Assembly (NCBI GenBank): GCA_016841425.1 | Contig: JAENZE010000006.1 | Location: 132,362 to 196,361 of the forward strand | Length of the DNA stretch: 64,000 nt | Direction: 5' to 3' | From: Syntrophomonas sp. | GTDB taxonomy: Bacteria > Bacillota > Syntrophomonadia > Syntrophomonadales > Syntrophomonadaceae | Shown here: positions 18,371 through 26,909 of the stretch, piece after piece | How positions within the stretch are numbered: the stretch's first letter is position 1 | Layout: each line of letters begins with the position of its first letter | Notes under the pieces: generated by a model | Told to the model about the DNA's origin: nothing | The model's input: only the letters and a program-made list of their open reading frames with translations | Database searches by the model: none | Translations under genes and position numbers: made by a program

Positions 18371-18571
18371 TTACTTCATGGTCTGGTTCTGCTGGTAGGA
18401 GTAGATCATTTTCTTAACCATCTGCCCACCTATGCTACCAGCTTGCTGTGAAGTCAGGTCTCCATTGTAACCCTGCTTCAGATTGACACCTACTTCCTGA
18501 GCTGCTTCCATTTTGAACTGATCCATGGCCTGTCTTGCCTGAGGAATTAAAAGTTTATTGCTTCTTGCCAT
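18371..18571 (-). CDS. Small acid-soluble spore protein, alpha/beta type
   Basis: A 66-residue DNA-coating spore protein. It contains the GPR target KMEAAQEVGV (cut expected after E22) and the second conserved block GDLTSQQAGSIGGQMVKKMI. The family usually has TSRxxG here; this copy has TSQQAG, so one expected DNA-contacting Arg is replaced by Gln. ATG start behind AAAGGAGGTGA. It faces gpr across two hairpins. Confidence 0.95.
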   Translation of the reverse strand: MARSNKLLIPQARQAMDQFKMEAAQEVGVNLKQGYNGDLTSQQAGSIGGQMVKKMIYSYQQNQTMK

Positions 18572-18601
18572 CTTTTAATTTCACCTCCTTTGCTTTGGTA
18601 G

Positions 18602-18633
18602 TCTTATTGTTTCCCGAGTAAAAACTTATATGC
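18602..18633 (-). promoter_or_regulatory. Possible SigG-type promoter of the SASP gene
   Basis: On the minus strand GCATA is followed about 19 nt later by CAATAAGA, roughly 30 nt before the ribosome binding site. The -35 element fits forespore promoters; the -10 is approximate. Confidence 0.3.
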
Positions 18634-18653
18634 TAGAAGTATTTTCATGGCTT

Positions 18654-18764
18654 TTAACTTTTTTTCTTCTTTTTCTTAGAATCATCATTAACGGTTGCTG
18701 TTTCCTGATGACCTTCCGATCTGCTTCTTGGAGCGTCTGGCGACCCTTTTTTCTTTTTGCCCAT
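18654..18764 (-). CDS. Small lysine-rich protein, 36 residues
   Basis: An open frame with ATG at 18764 directly after AGGGAGGTGA, an excellent ribosome binding site 6-8 nt away. The product starts MGKKKKGSPDAPRSRSEG and ends DDSKKKKKKS; it is highly basic, Ser/Pro-containing and without a hydrophobic segment. I do not recognise the family. Its place between recG and the SASP gene suggests, but does not show, a spore-related nucleic-acid-binding role. Too short for most gene callers. Confidence 0.6.
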   Translation of the reverse strand: MGKKKKGSPDAPRSRSEGHQETATVNDDSKKKKKKS

Positions 18765-18793
18765 TTTTTCACCTCCCTGAAATTACATTTAAA

Positions 18794-18826
18794 AATAAAA
18801 AAATACTGCGGTTGTTAACCTGCAGT
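18794..18826 (-). terminator. Intrinsic terminator after recG
   Basis: Read on the minus strand, ACTGCAGGTT...AACCGCAGT forms a stem with a single bulge and is followed by ATTTTTTTATTTTT, 50 nt downstream of the recG stop. Confidence 0.75.
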
Positions 18827-18876
18827 CTTAGCTTTTTCTTATTCTGCTATTTTATTTAAGCATTTTTTGCCATGTT

Positions 18877-20913
18877 TTAATTTCCTGCAATATGCTGATT
18901 CTTCTTGAATTTCTCATTAATATACCTCTCCAGGTAATCATAGTCGGACAGATTGAGTTTCTTAATCAGACACTGGCTGATCTCCATAAGTTTTTGATCT
19001 TTGACCAGGTTGGCTACCTTGAGCTGGTTTAAACCATGCTGTTTAACCCCCCAAAACTCACCTGCCCCCCGAATTATCAGATCATGCTGGGCTAGTATAA
19101 ATCCATCGTTAGTCTTCTCCATTATCTTCAGTCTTTTATACCCATCTTCGGTGTGCGGGTCTCCTATTAAGAAGCAATAGGACTGCTTCTTACCCCTGCC
19201 TACCCGACCACGCAGCTGATGCAGCTGGGACAAACCAAAACGTTCAGCATGTACCACCGCCATGATGGTAGCTTCTGGAACGTCAACTCCTACCTCGATT
19301 ACCGTGGTGGATACCAGCACCTTAACTTCACCCCGTTTGAAACGTTCCATGATTAATTCCTTTTCTGCCTGCTTTAATCTACCGTGTATGAGTCCTACCT
19401 GAATATCGGAAAATATGTTGTTTCTTAATTCATCATAAAGGGTAACCGCTGCGATAAGGTCCTGCTTCTCCGATTCCTCTACCAGCGGACATACTATATA
19501 AGCCTGAGCACCATGATCATGAATTTGAGTACGTATAAAATCGTATACTTTTTCGCCATCTGAGTTTCGGATGAATTTGGTTTTAACTGCTTTTCTGCCT
19601 GGCGGCATTTCATCAATAATTGATACCAACAAATCACCATAGACAGTTAGAGCCAGGGTACGCGGTATAGGAGTGGCAGTCATTACCAACAGATCAGGCA
19701 TATCCCCCTTTAAACCCAACAACGCTCTCTGTTTCACCCCGAATCGATGCTGCTCATCAATGACTGCCAGACCCAATCGCCAAAAGCCTAGCTCCTCCTG
19801 GATCAGGGCCTGGGTGCCGACCACAATATCTATTTGCCCGGAAGCCAGTGCCTCCAGTATCATCCTGCGTTCTCCAGGTGGGGTGGAACCAGTTAAACGG
19901 GCAACTACTACATCACAATGGGCAAACAACCTGCTTATAGACATATAATGCTGTTCAGCCAGTATCTCGGTGGGCGCCATCATGGCGGCTTGAAATCCAC
20001 TGCTAACTGCTTTGGCCATAGCTAAAGCTGCTACGATTGTTTTTCCCGAACCCACATCTCCTTGTAAGAGCCGATTCATGCGACATGGTGTCTCCATATC
20101 CTGGTATATCTCATCCACTACCCTGGCCTGGGCTGCTGTTAGCTCAAAGGGCAGCTTTTTCCACATCTCCTGAACCAAATTAGTCTTTTCTAAATGAACT
20201 ACACAGGACTGCGGCTTAGATTTTGCCTGTTCCAGGCGCAGGCTAATCTGGAATAAAAGCAATTCTTCCAGGGCCAGACGTTTTCGAGCTCTAAGGTAAG
20301 CTTTGCCATCTTGAGGGAAATGAAGATTATAAAAGGCAAAGGCTATATCACATAAATCATATTCTTCCTTAATATCTTTAGAAAGTATTTCCGGGTAAGA
20401 AGGCAGATATTCAGGCAGTATGTTCATCATAATAGCTCTTAAAGCTTTTTGACTCAAGCCTTCAGTAAGTATATAAATAGGCAGTACATCAATATGCTGG
20501 GAGGTTTCATCCAGCACTTCGTATTCGCTTACATTCAATTCCAGAGCTCCAGGACTTCCCTTGACCTTGCCGCTCACAAAGATTTCCTGGCCGGAAGAGA
20601 TAATACCAGCCAAGAAGGGTTGATTAAACCATACCGCTGTCACTGCCCCCGAATCATCCTGCAAAATAGCTTTAAAAATATTCATACCCCGACGACTGCG
20701 GGAAGCATGAGTACCTTTAACCACTCCTCGGACCGCAGCAAATTCGCCATGAATCAGAGATCTTATCTTATCCGGGTTGCCGCGGTTAAAATAAGCCCGG
20801 GGAACATGCCAGAGCAGATCAAATATATTTTCAACTCCCAGTCGTTTAAACTGCTGGCTTCTTTTAGGGCCAATCCCTTTTAAGTATTGTATATCCTGAA
20901 AAAGATGTTCCAT
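18877..20913 (-). CDS. recG: ATP-dependent DNA helicase RecG
   Basis: Branch-migration helicase that remodels stalled forks. 678 residues, full length. An N-terminal wedge/OB-fold region occupies about the first 200 residues (LKGIGPKRSQQFKRLG, then RGVVKGTHASRSRRG). The helicase core has Walker A GDVGSGKT, DEQHRFGVKQR, VMTATPIPRTLALT, STTVIEVGVDVP and HQLRGRVGRG. ATG start with GGAGG upstream. It ends at a terminator. Confidence 0.96.
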   Translation of the reverse strand: MEHLFQDIQYLKGIGPKRSQQFKRLGVENIFDLLWHVPRAYFNRGNPDKIRSLIHGEFAAVRGVVKGTHASRSRRGMNIFKAILQDDSGAVTAVWFNQPFLAGIISSGQEIFVSGKVKGSPGALELNVSEYEVLDETSQHIDVLPIYILTEGLSQKALRAIMMNILPEYLPSYPEILSKDIKEEYDLCDIAFAFYNLHFPQDGKAYLRARKRLALEELLLFQISLRLEQAKSKPQSCVVHLEKTNLVQEMWKKLPFELTAAQARVVDEIYQDMETPCRMNRLLQGDVGSGKTIVAALAMAKAVSSGFQAAMMAPTEILAEQHYMSISRLFAHCDVVVARLTGSTPPGERRMILEALASGQIDIVVGTQALIQEELGFWRLGLAVIDEQHRFGVKQRALLGLKGDMPDLLVMTATPIPRTLALTVYGDLLVSIIDEMPPGRKAVKTKFIRNSDGEKVYDFIRTQIHDHGAQAYIVCPLVEESEKQDLIAAVTLYDELRNNIFSDIQVGLIHGRLKQAEKELIMERFKRGEVKVLVSTTVIEVGVDVPEATIMAVVHAERFGLSQLHQLRGRVGRGKKQSYCFLIGDPHTEDGYKRLKIMEKTNDGFILAQHDLIIRGAGEFWGVKQHGLNQLKVANLVKDQKLMEISQCLIKKLNLSDYDYLERYINEKFKKNQHIAGN

Positions 20914-21558
20914 CTTTCCTCCATGCTATTTACGGGGCAGACTGTTCTCCTGTCTGCAGAGAACGGTTCTTCTGATTGCATGCAAATCTGCTGGTGACGA
21001 TCATCTCAGACTTATTCCATCTTGGACTCATGCCGTCTTTTGGGAGACGGTTCTCGAACTCATTCCGTTGGGACCTGGATCTATTAAATAGGTAAAACTG
21101 TACCCATTGGGGTGAATGAGTTCTAGAATGTTCGGATCACTTTATTTAAAATTTCTCTATAAGTTTTGATCTACCTGCCTGCTGCTATGACTGTATTTGT
21201 CGAAAACAAAATAGAATCCAAACTCTGGTTAAAATTATTTTACTATGAGGGTCAAAGTTAACTTCGCAGTGGTTAAATAGGCAGCAAGTTAGGCCTTGTT
21301 TTAATGTAGCTCAGCCTAAAAAGATGTGCAGAAAATAACCCGGGGCAAGCTCTTTTACCCGGGTAGAAATCTGCTCCAGGCATAAACGAACCCTGGGAGA
21401 TGGTAGGGAAGAATTATATTCTAATATAATGAGGAGTACCTGCCATGTGGGACACTAAAAACCTTTTAGACAACTAAATGTATCCCTGTATAATGGAACC
21501 GATTAATTAAAAGTCAGGACCTTCTTTTACAAGGAGGAGTTGGCAGGCACTCCTGCAA
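20914..21558. other. 645-bp intergenic region rich in inverted repeats
   Basis: No gene is supported. It holds a compound palindrome at 20937-20964 (GCAGAC/GTCTGC and GTTCTC/GAGAAC interleaved, related to the 9700 repeat), an inverted pair TTCTCGAACTCATTC and its near complement around 21050 and 21120, a GC-rich hairpin ACCCGGG/CCCGGGT at 21338-21364, a second stem-loop CTCCAGG/CCTGGGAG just after it, and a 121-bp block with inverted ends at 21433-21553. Confidence 0.6.
21433..21553. repeat. 121-bp block with 12-bp inverted ends
   Basis: GGAGTACCTGCC at 21433-21444 and GGCAGGCACTCC at 21542-21553 match in inverted orientation with one mismatch. The interior contains GGACACTAAAAACC, TATAAT and a GGAGG box but no reading frame. 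It may be an insertion-sequence remnant or small mobile element. Confidence 0.35.
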
Positions 21559-22020
21559 TTAATTGCATCTTTGTAAATTCATAATTCTCTTTAATATTAT
21601 CTGGCTATCAATCCACAATATCTCACCCAGGCTTACCAATACCTTGGTCACTGCTTTCCAACTAAAACCATCAACCGTTATTAAAGTCATCTTGTAGTTT
21701 ATCGACCCGCTTGCATAGTAGAAAAACCCGGGGTTATTATGAAACGCATTTAACTCATTTATATACGTATACAACTCATTCTTAACCTGCTCCGGCAACT
21801 CATCTAAACCCTTAATTACATCGTGACATATAAAAACCATAATGTTGCTTGCTGGTTTGTATGTTACTGAAACCATCCTGACTATTTCATTCAGCGAACT
21901 GAGCACTTTGGACGTTTCATATATAATACTTATGCCTTCATACCCAACCCTTGTTTGCATCGGATACCATTCCATATTCAAATTGTCCAAACATTCTATT
22001 AAAGAAGCAATCGCACTCAC
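21559..22020 (-). CDS. Hypothetical protein, possibly YbjN-like
   Basis: A 153-residue open frame with GTG start at 22020 and a weak AAGGG-type ribosome site. The composition is that of a soluble alpha/beta protein: an N-terminal helix (SLIECLDNLNMEWYPM), a strand pair around EGISIIYETSKVL and MVSVTYKPASNIMVF, a helix PEQVKNELYTYINELN, and a C-terminal helix. This order loosely resembles the YbjN/type III chaperone-like fold. I do not recognise it firmly. It is surrounded by non-coding repeats. Confidence 0.55.
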   Translation of the reverse strand: MSAIASLIECLDNLNMEWYPMQTRVGYEGISIIYETSKVLSSLNEIVRMVSVTYKPASNIMVFICHDVIKGLDELPEQVKNELYTYINELNAFHNNPGFFYYASGSINYKMTLITVDGFSWKAVTKVLVSLGEILWIDSQIILKRIMNLQRCN

Positions 22021-22557
22021 AGCTTTTTTCCCTTATCCATTTATTGTTTTGAAGATAGTGAAATATTTAGCATTCGGATCACCATATAATAGAATACCAC
22101 CTGCAGCAATAAAAACAATATACAGGGCGCATAAGCACGGTTTACAGGTTTATTTTGACGATCTGGGGTATTGAAAGTGCTTTTCACTAAACTTACAGAC
22201 CATGTTCAGAAGGTTAAATTGACTGGCAGGAATAATAAGAGTAAATTGGTCTTTAAATGAGCGGATTAAATCGCGCCAGGTTATTATACTTAAGACTAAT
22301 ATTTTCATTTGAACTGGTTTCTAAGAAGGGCTCCTATCGACCTATGGAGGTAATAAAATATTTTGTTTTGCATGAAATTTCAGATCGAACGTTTTTAGTC
22401 GCCATATTTATGCTCAAAAACGTTGTTTTTCTGCTTATTAACCTTTTGTTCCATTTTAAACGTGGAGGATTTTGTAAATATAGTAACGAATAGATTTTTA
22501 TAATTAATTCTTTTAATGCATTATTATTCCATTACTTGATTAATCTGGAGGTATACT
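22021..22557. other. AT-rich intergenic stretch before the LytTR regulator
   Basis: No gene can be supported. A plus-strand frame at 22257-22493 is open for 78 codons with a hydrophobic second half, but its ATG has no ribosome site; a GGAGG at about 22345 has no good start behind it. The last 20 nt contain the CTGGAGG site of the regulator gene. Confidence 0.5.
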
Positions 22558-23292
22558 TTGGAAACACTAGATAATCCTATTACAGTCATTATTGCTGAAG
22601 ATAATCTTTGCGATGCGAATCTATTAGAATCAGTTTTATCAACTATACCAGAAGTAACAGTAATGGGAAAAGCAGCAGATGGAGCATTAGCAATTGAACT
22701 AGTTAAACAATATAAGCCCACCGTAGTCTTTTTGGATGTGATGATGCCTTCAATGGATGGTCTGTCAGCAGCCCATATTATAAGAAATATACAGCCGGAT
22801 ATTTGTATAGTTTTTGTTACTAACCATTCTGAATATGCTGCCGCCGCTTTCCATCTTGATGCCATTGGCTATTTAATTAAGCCGGTTAGCCAGGATTCAG
22901 TACACAAGGTAATAAACAAAATACTTAAATATGAAACTCATAATAGAAGCAATACAGTTGATAAAGATAATAATTTAATAATAAAAAACAATAAGGAAAC
23001 CTATTTTATTGATGTTTCCAGGATTTTATTTATTGAAAGGTCCGGCCGTAAATCAAATATTCATACCCGGCATAAATTATATACTACTGTAGAATCATTG
23101 GCTTCCTTGGAAAAAATGCTTAACCATAATTTTTGGAGATGCCATAAAAGCTATCTTGTTAATACAAAACAAATAGATGCTATTCGTCCTCTGGCTGATC
23201 GTATTTATAGAATAAGTTTTTATGACTATCCTCATACAGCTTCAACTACCCGGAAGAATTTAAATGAATTTTTTGCCAGGTTCAAATTTTAA
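22558..23292 (+). CDS. LytTR-family response regulator (orphan)
   Basis: A 244-residue two-domain regulator. The receiver domain (1-120) has the acidic pocket (AEDN), the phospho-acceptor D60 in VVFLDVMMPSMDG and the conserved Lys in YLIKPVS. The LytTR DNA-binding domain (about 140-240) shows ILFIERSGRKSNIHT and FWRCHKSYLVNTKQIDAI. TTG start behind CTGGAGG. No histidine kinase is next to it, so its partner and targets are unknown. Its coding sequence is noticeably AT-rich compared with the housekeeping genes. Confidence 0.9.
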   Translation: METLDNPITVIIAEDNLCDANLLESVLSTIPEVTVMGKAADGALAIELVKQYKPTVVFLDVMMPSMDGLSAAHIIRNIQPDICIVFVTNHSEYAAAAFHLDAIGYLIKPVSQDSVHKVINKILKYETHNRSNTVDKDNNLIIKNNKETYFIDVSRILFIERSGRKSNIHTRHKLYTTVESLASLEKMLNHNFWRCHKSYLVNTKQIDAIRPLADRIYRISFYDYPHTASTTRKNLNEFFARFKF

Positions 23293-23417
23293 GCTAACTC
23301 ATATGGAGAAAGTAAGACCTGACCCAAGCGCTCTTAAGCATTCATCCGTACAATTTTCGTCGCACTCGTGTCAGGCAGACATGTTTGGTTGAGTCAGTAT
23401 AGAACTAAATACAACTA

Positions 23418-23445
23418 AAAGGAGCTCAAAATCTTGAGCCCCTTT
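23418..23445 (-). terminator. Terminator after fakA
   Basis: AAAGGAGCTCAA and TTGAGCCCCTTT form a stem with one mismatch and a 4-nt loop, followed on the minus strand by a TTTAGTTG run, 13 nt past the fakA stop. Confidence 0.65.
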
Positions 23446-23458
23446 CAAGCTTCACATT

Positions 23459-25090
23459 CTATTCTACTGAAATAAAATAACTATAGTGCGGCTGACCACC
23501 CCAGTGCATTTCAACTTCATGTTCGGGGAAGGATTCTTCAATAATTCCCTTTAAAGTTTCGGCCTCTTCTTCCTGCAGACCATTACCATAGAAAAGAGTA
23601 ATTAATTCGCTTTCTTCGTCCACCATCTGTTCCAGCAGTTTTTTAGCAATTTCGTTTTCGTCATCTCCGGTAACAGAAATTTCCCCGTCGACAATTCCTA
23701 TTTTATCTCCTTCTTTGATTTCTAACCCATTCATCACTGAATCTCTTACCGCGTAAGTTATTTCTGCAAATCTGACCTGTTTTATCTCTTCGCTCATCTC
23801 ATTATATATTTCTTCGATCTCTCCCTCGGGATCATATGCAACTAGTGCGGTTATGGACTGCATTACTGATTTGGTAGGGACTACCGCTACTTTTTTGTCA
23901 CTCAGACTATCCACCTGCTGGGCAGCCATAATGATATTGCTGTTATTGGGGAATATTATTACTGTTTCAGCATTCACTTTTTCACTGGCACTCAGAAGAT
24001 CTTCGGTACTGGGGTTCATAGTCTGCCCGCCCTCGACCACTTCATCTACACCCAGGCTCTTTAATATCTCTATAACCCCATCTCCAGATGCTACAGCCAC
24101 TAATCCAATTTTTTTGGCCGGATTCAAATTAGGCTGCTTATTCTCTTCCATATTCAGACGATGTTCATGTATCTCTTCCAGCATATTATTAATTTTAATA
24201 TCGCTTAACTGTCCCCACTGCAGGCAGGATTCCAGGACCTTACCTGGATGGTTGACATGAATATGCACTTTGACCAGATCATCCCCGCCTACTACCAGCA
24301 TAGAATCACCGAGCGGAGCCAGATGCTGTTTTATTTCCTCGGGATCCAGACCTTCCCCTTTTATCAACAGCTCTGTACAATACTGATATTCCAGTTGTTC
24401 CTGCAGTCCAGGGATTTCACCTGCTGCCTCTGGCAACATACCATAGCGGTAGGTCTCCAGGGGGATTTCTTTTTCAAAAGCAAACCCTTCCATAAAGCCT
24501 TCCAGGAAATACAGCAGACCCTGCCCACCTGAATCTACCACCCCTGCCTCTTTCAAGACTGGCAGCATATCCGGGGTTTTCTTTAGAGTAATCAGGCCTG
24601 CATTGATTCCTGCCAAAAGCATAGCTATTACATCTTTACTGCGAGCGGCTTCGTTTTCACAAGCCCGGGCTACCTCCCTGATAACAGTAAGGATAGTGCC
24701 TTCCACCGGTTTCATAACCGCTTCATAGGCAGTATCTGATCCTGTTTTAAAGGCCCGGGCCAGATCCATAGAACTGGCCTTTTCTTTTCCTTCTAATTCC
24801 CGTGCGATCCCCCTAAATATCTGGGACAGAATAACCCCTGAATTTCCCCGGGCACCCATAAGTGCTCCCCGGGATATGGCTTTAGCTACCTTCCCCAAAG
24901 GCTGCTCTTGATTCTTTTCGCCCTCTTTTACTGCTGACATCAGAGTAAGATACATATTGGTCCCAGTATCTCCGTCCGGCACCGGGAAAACGTTTAGCAG
25001 GTCGACTCTATCTTTATTGTGCTCCAGTTTAATGCAGCCCGCTTTTATACTTCTTACCAGATCAATTCCTTCAACAAACTCGAGACTCAA
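23459..25090 (-). CDS. fakA: DAK2/DegV-associated fatty acid kinase subunit, FakA-like (YloV)
   Basis: 543 residues, the length of YloV/FakA, the ATP-binding kinase subunit that phosphorylates fatty acids bound to a FakB (DegV) partner. The N-terminal DhaL domain has the Mg-ATP motif PDGDTGTNM (D39, D41), GARGNSGVILSQIFRG and DSGGQGLLYFLEG. The C-terminal half has the second FakA domain with VGGDDLVKVHIHVNHPG and FPNNSNIIMAAQQ. Paired with the Asp23-family gene 15 nt upstream, the usual yloU-yloV arrangement. Confidence 0.88.
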   Translation of the reverse strand: MSLEFVEGIDLVRSIKAGCIKLEHNKDRVDLLNVFPVPDGDTGTNMYLTLMSAVKEGEKNQEQPLGKVAKAISRGALMGARGNSGVILSQIFRGIARELEGKEKASSMDLARAFKTGSDTAYEAVMKPVEGTILTVIREVARACENEAARSKDVIAMLLAGINAGLITLKKTPDMLPVLKEAGVVDSGGQGLLYFLEGFMEGFAFEKEIPLETYRYGMLPEAAGEIPGLQEQLEYQYCTELLIKGEGLDPEEIKQHLAPLGDSMLVVGGDDLVKVHIHVNHPGKVLESCLQWGQLSDIKINNMLEEIHEHRLNMEENKQPNLNPAKKIGLVAVASGDGVIEILKSLGVDEVVEGGQTMNPSTEDLLSASEKVNAETVIIFPNNSNIIMAAQQVDSLSDKKVAVVPTKSVMQSITALVAYDPEGEIEEIYNEMSEEIKQVRFAEITYAVRDSVMNGLEIKEGDKIGIVDGEISVTGDDENEIAKKLLEQMVDEESELITLFYGNGLQEEEAETLKGIIEESFPEHEVEMHWGGQPHYSYFISVE

Positions 25091-25105
25091 CTTGTTTATC
25101 CTCCC

Positions 25106-25468
25106 CTATTTTTCTGTAAGAACCTTGACGCCTCTTACGTTTACATTCACAGCGGCAACGGGTATCCCCGCATTTTTTTCCAGTTCGTACCTTACTTTTT
25201 GCATAACATTGTGGCCTACTTCCTTTATCTTGATACCATAGCCAACTATAACATGCAAGTCGACTTCTAGTCCATCTTCACTTGTTTTAACGGTAACGCC
25301 CTTACGGACCGATTCTCTCCCCAAAATACTCGTCAGCCCGGACTGTAGATCCTGAGCTACCATACCTACCAGGCCATAACAATCAATAGCAGCTAAACCC
25401 GCTATAGTCTGAACTACTTCGATAGCGACTTTCACTGCACCAATGTCATTTGTCTTAATGGTATACAT
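25106..25468 (-). CDS. Asp23/YloU family protein
   Basis: A 120-residue Asp23 (DUF322) protein, a family of envelope-stress-linked, membrane-associated cytosolic proteins. It shows IAGLAAIDCYGLVGMV, DGLEVDLHVIVGYGIKI and VNVNVRGVKVL, the core family blocks. ATG start with AGGAGG upstream. Forms an operon with fakA and diverges from rpmB, as in Bacillus. Confidence 0.9.
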   Translation of the reverse strand: MYTIKTNDIGAVKVAIEVVQTIAGLAAIDCYGLVGMVAQDLQSGLTSILGRESVRKGVTVKTSEDGLEVDLHVIVGYGIKIKEVGHNVMQKVRYELEKNAGIPVAAVNVNVRGVKVLTEK

Positions 25469-25590
25469 AAAAATACCTCCTATCTGTTAATTCATAATTC
25501 TACAACAGAATATTTATTCCTTTTTCTTGCCCTTTATCGTTGGTTTTGATAAAATATGTAAGTGCACTTGAAAGAGAGGGGGCAAGAAAC

Positions 25591-25779
25591 GTGGCTAAAT
25601 GTGAAATTTGCGGGAAAGGCATCGGTTTTGGTAAAAAATACAGCCACTCCCATATAAGAACCAACCGGCAATGGAAACCAAACATTCAACGAGTTAAAGC
25701 TATAGTTGATGGAACTCCAAAAAGAGTTTATGTATGTACCCGCTGCCTGCGTTCAGGAAAAGTTCAAAGAGCAATATAA
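25591..25779 (+). CDS. rpmB: 50S ribosomal protein L28
   Basis: 62-residue large-subunit protein. The GTG at 25591 gives the normal start [10 protein letters not shown] and has GAGGGGG 8 nt upstream; the frame is open 17 codons further without support. Two CxxC pairs (CEICGKG and CTRC) make the zinc form. [11 protein letters not shown] and [18 protein letters not shown] are typical. It diverges from asp23-fakA, the usual context. Confidence 0.96.
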   Translation: MAKCEICGKGIGFGKKYSHSHIRTNRQWKPNIQRVKAIVDGTPKRVYVCTRCLRSGKVQRAI

Positions 25780-25788
25780 TAAACTGAG

Positions 25789-25818
25789 CCTGGGATATTT
25801 TATATCCTGGGTTTTTTG
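25789..25818 (+). terminator. Intrinsic terminator after rpmB
   Basis: CCTGGGATAT and ATATCCTGGG pair (two G-U) with a short loop, followed by TTTTTTG on the plus strand. It overlaps the last codons of the convergent hslO gene. Confidence 0.8.
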
Positions 25819-26693
25819 TTTTTTATAACCTCTATTTCATCCCTGCTGAAAGTGTATGCCTGGTTACAGAAGTTGCAGGTAACTTCCAACCTTCCAGTTT
25901 CTTCACAAATATCAGCTATTTCTTCATCTGATAAACCTGATAAGATCACCCCCAGCCTTTCGCTGCTGCACTTGCAATTAAAGGCTAGTTCCCTTTCTTC
26001 GACCTGGTGGTAGGGTACACCATTCATAACCCTGTCTAACAATTCTTCCAGAGATTCACTATTATGGATAGCTTCGCTTATCGGCCCCATGTTTTTCACA
26101 TTGTTTTCCATTGTTTCCAGAATATCATCCCGGGCTCCTGGCATAGCCTGTATAATTAAGCCACCAGCTGATTTTATGCTCAAATCCCTATCTACCAGAA
26201 CTCCCAGTGAAACCAGAGAAGGTATCTGTTCTGACTGAATATAATACTGGGCTAAATCTTCTGCTATTTCCCCACTGATCAGATTAACCCGGCCTGTGAA
26301 AGGCTGCCTGAGCCCCAGATCAGTAATGATTTCCAGATATCCGTTTTTCCCTACCAGGCCTCCCACATCTAACTTACCCGGGGCTTGCGGAGGCAGATCT
26401 GCTTGAGGGGCTGATATTAAAGCCCTTCCCTTGCCAGTAGAGTCAACCGTAGCAACGATAGACCCTGCTGGCCCATCTCCATTAACTCTTAAAGTAAGCG
26501 CATCTTCTTCTCCCTTGAGGTCGCTGCCCATCATAAGAGCAGCAGTCAAGACCCGGCCCAATGCAGCAGAAGCAGTTGCCGAAGTATGGTGCCTGCGGTG
26601 CGCCTCTTCCACCAATCCGGTAGTACTGGCCAGGATGATCCGGACCTGTTTATCATTATCAACTGCTTTTATCAAATAGTCTGATTTAATCAC
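25800..26693 (-). CDS. hslO: Redox-regulated chaperone Hsp33
   Basis: Cytoplasmic holdase activated by oxidation. 297 residues. N-terminal Hsp33 core (TASAALGRVLTAALMMGSDLKG, PPQAPGKLDVGGLVGKNG) and the C-terminal zinc switch with C-x-C (NCKCSS) and C-x2-C (CNFC). GTG start at 26693 behind AAGGGATT. An oxidative-stress chaperone is common even in strict anaerobes. Its 3' end overlaps the rpmB terminator. Confidence 0.95.
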   Translation of the reverse strand: MIKSDYLIKAVDNDKQVRIILASTTGLVEEAHRRHHTSATASAALGRVLTAALMMGSDLKGEEDALTLRVNGDGPAGSIVATVDSTGKGRALISAPQADLPPQAPGKLDVGGLVGKNGYLEIITDLGLRQPFTGRVNLISGEIAEDLAQYYIQSEQIPSLVSLGVLVDRDLSIKSAGGLIIQAMPGARDDILETMENNVKNMGPISEAIHNSESLEELLDRVMNGVPYHQVEERELAFNCKCSSERLGVILSGLSDEEIADICEETGRLEVTCNFCNQAYTFSRDEIEVIKNKKPRI

Positions 26694-26909
26694 ATCAACA
26701 ATCCCTTATCCATAGTACTTTATTAGTAATTATAACCACAATTAGACTATTTTTAAAATTATTTAAGAAAAAGTTTGAAACAAGCATATTGTAACCGAGG
26801 TTAAATCCTAAAAATGTATACCCTATTTTAATTTAAGTTAAAATATAGTACCTTTAAATCAGGCATTATATTTATCACCATTCACTAACAAACTATGGAG
26901 GAAAGATTC

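Noticed and set aside
21290-21558. 6S RNA, tmRNA or a known riboswitch in the recG upstream gap
   Set aside because: I looked for the conserved cores of these RNAs and none match; only generic stem-loops are present.
22257-22493. Plus-strand 78-codon frame before the LytTR regulator, possible Agr-type peptide or membrane protein
   Set aside because: No ribosome site at its ATG, no AgrD-like cysteine motif, and AT-rich sequence makes a hydrophobic frame likely by chance.
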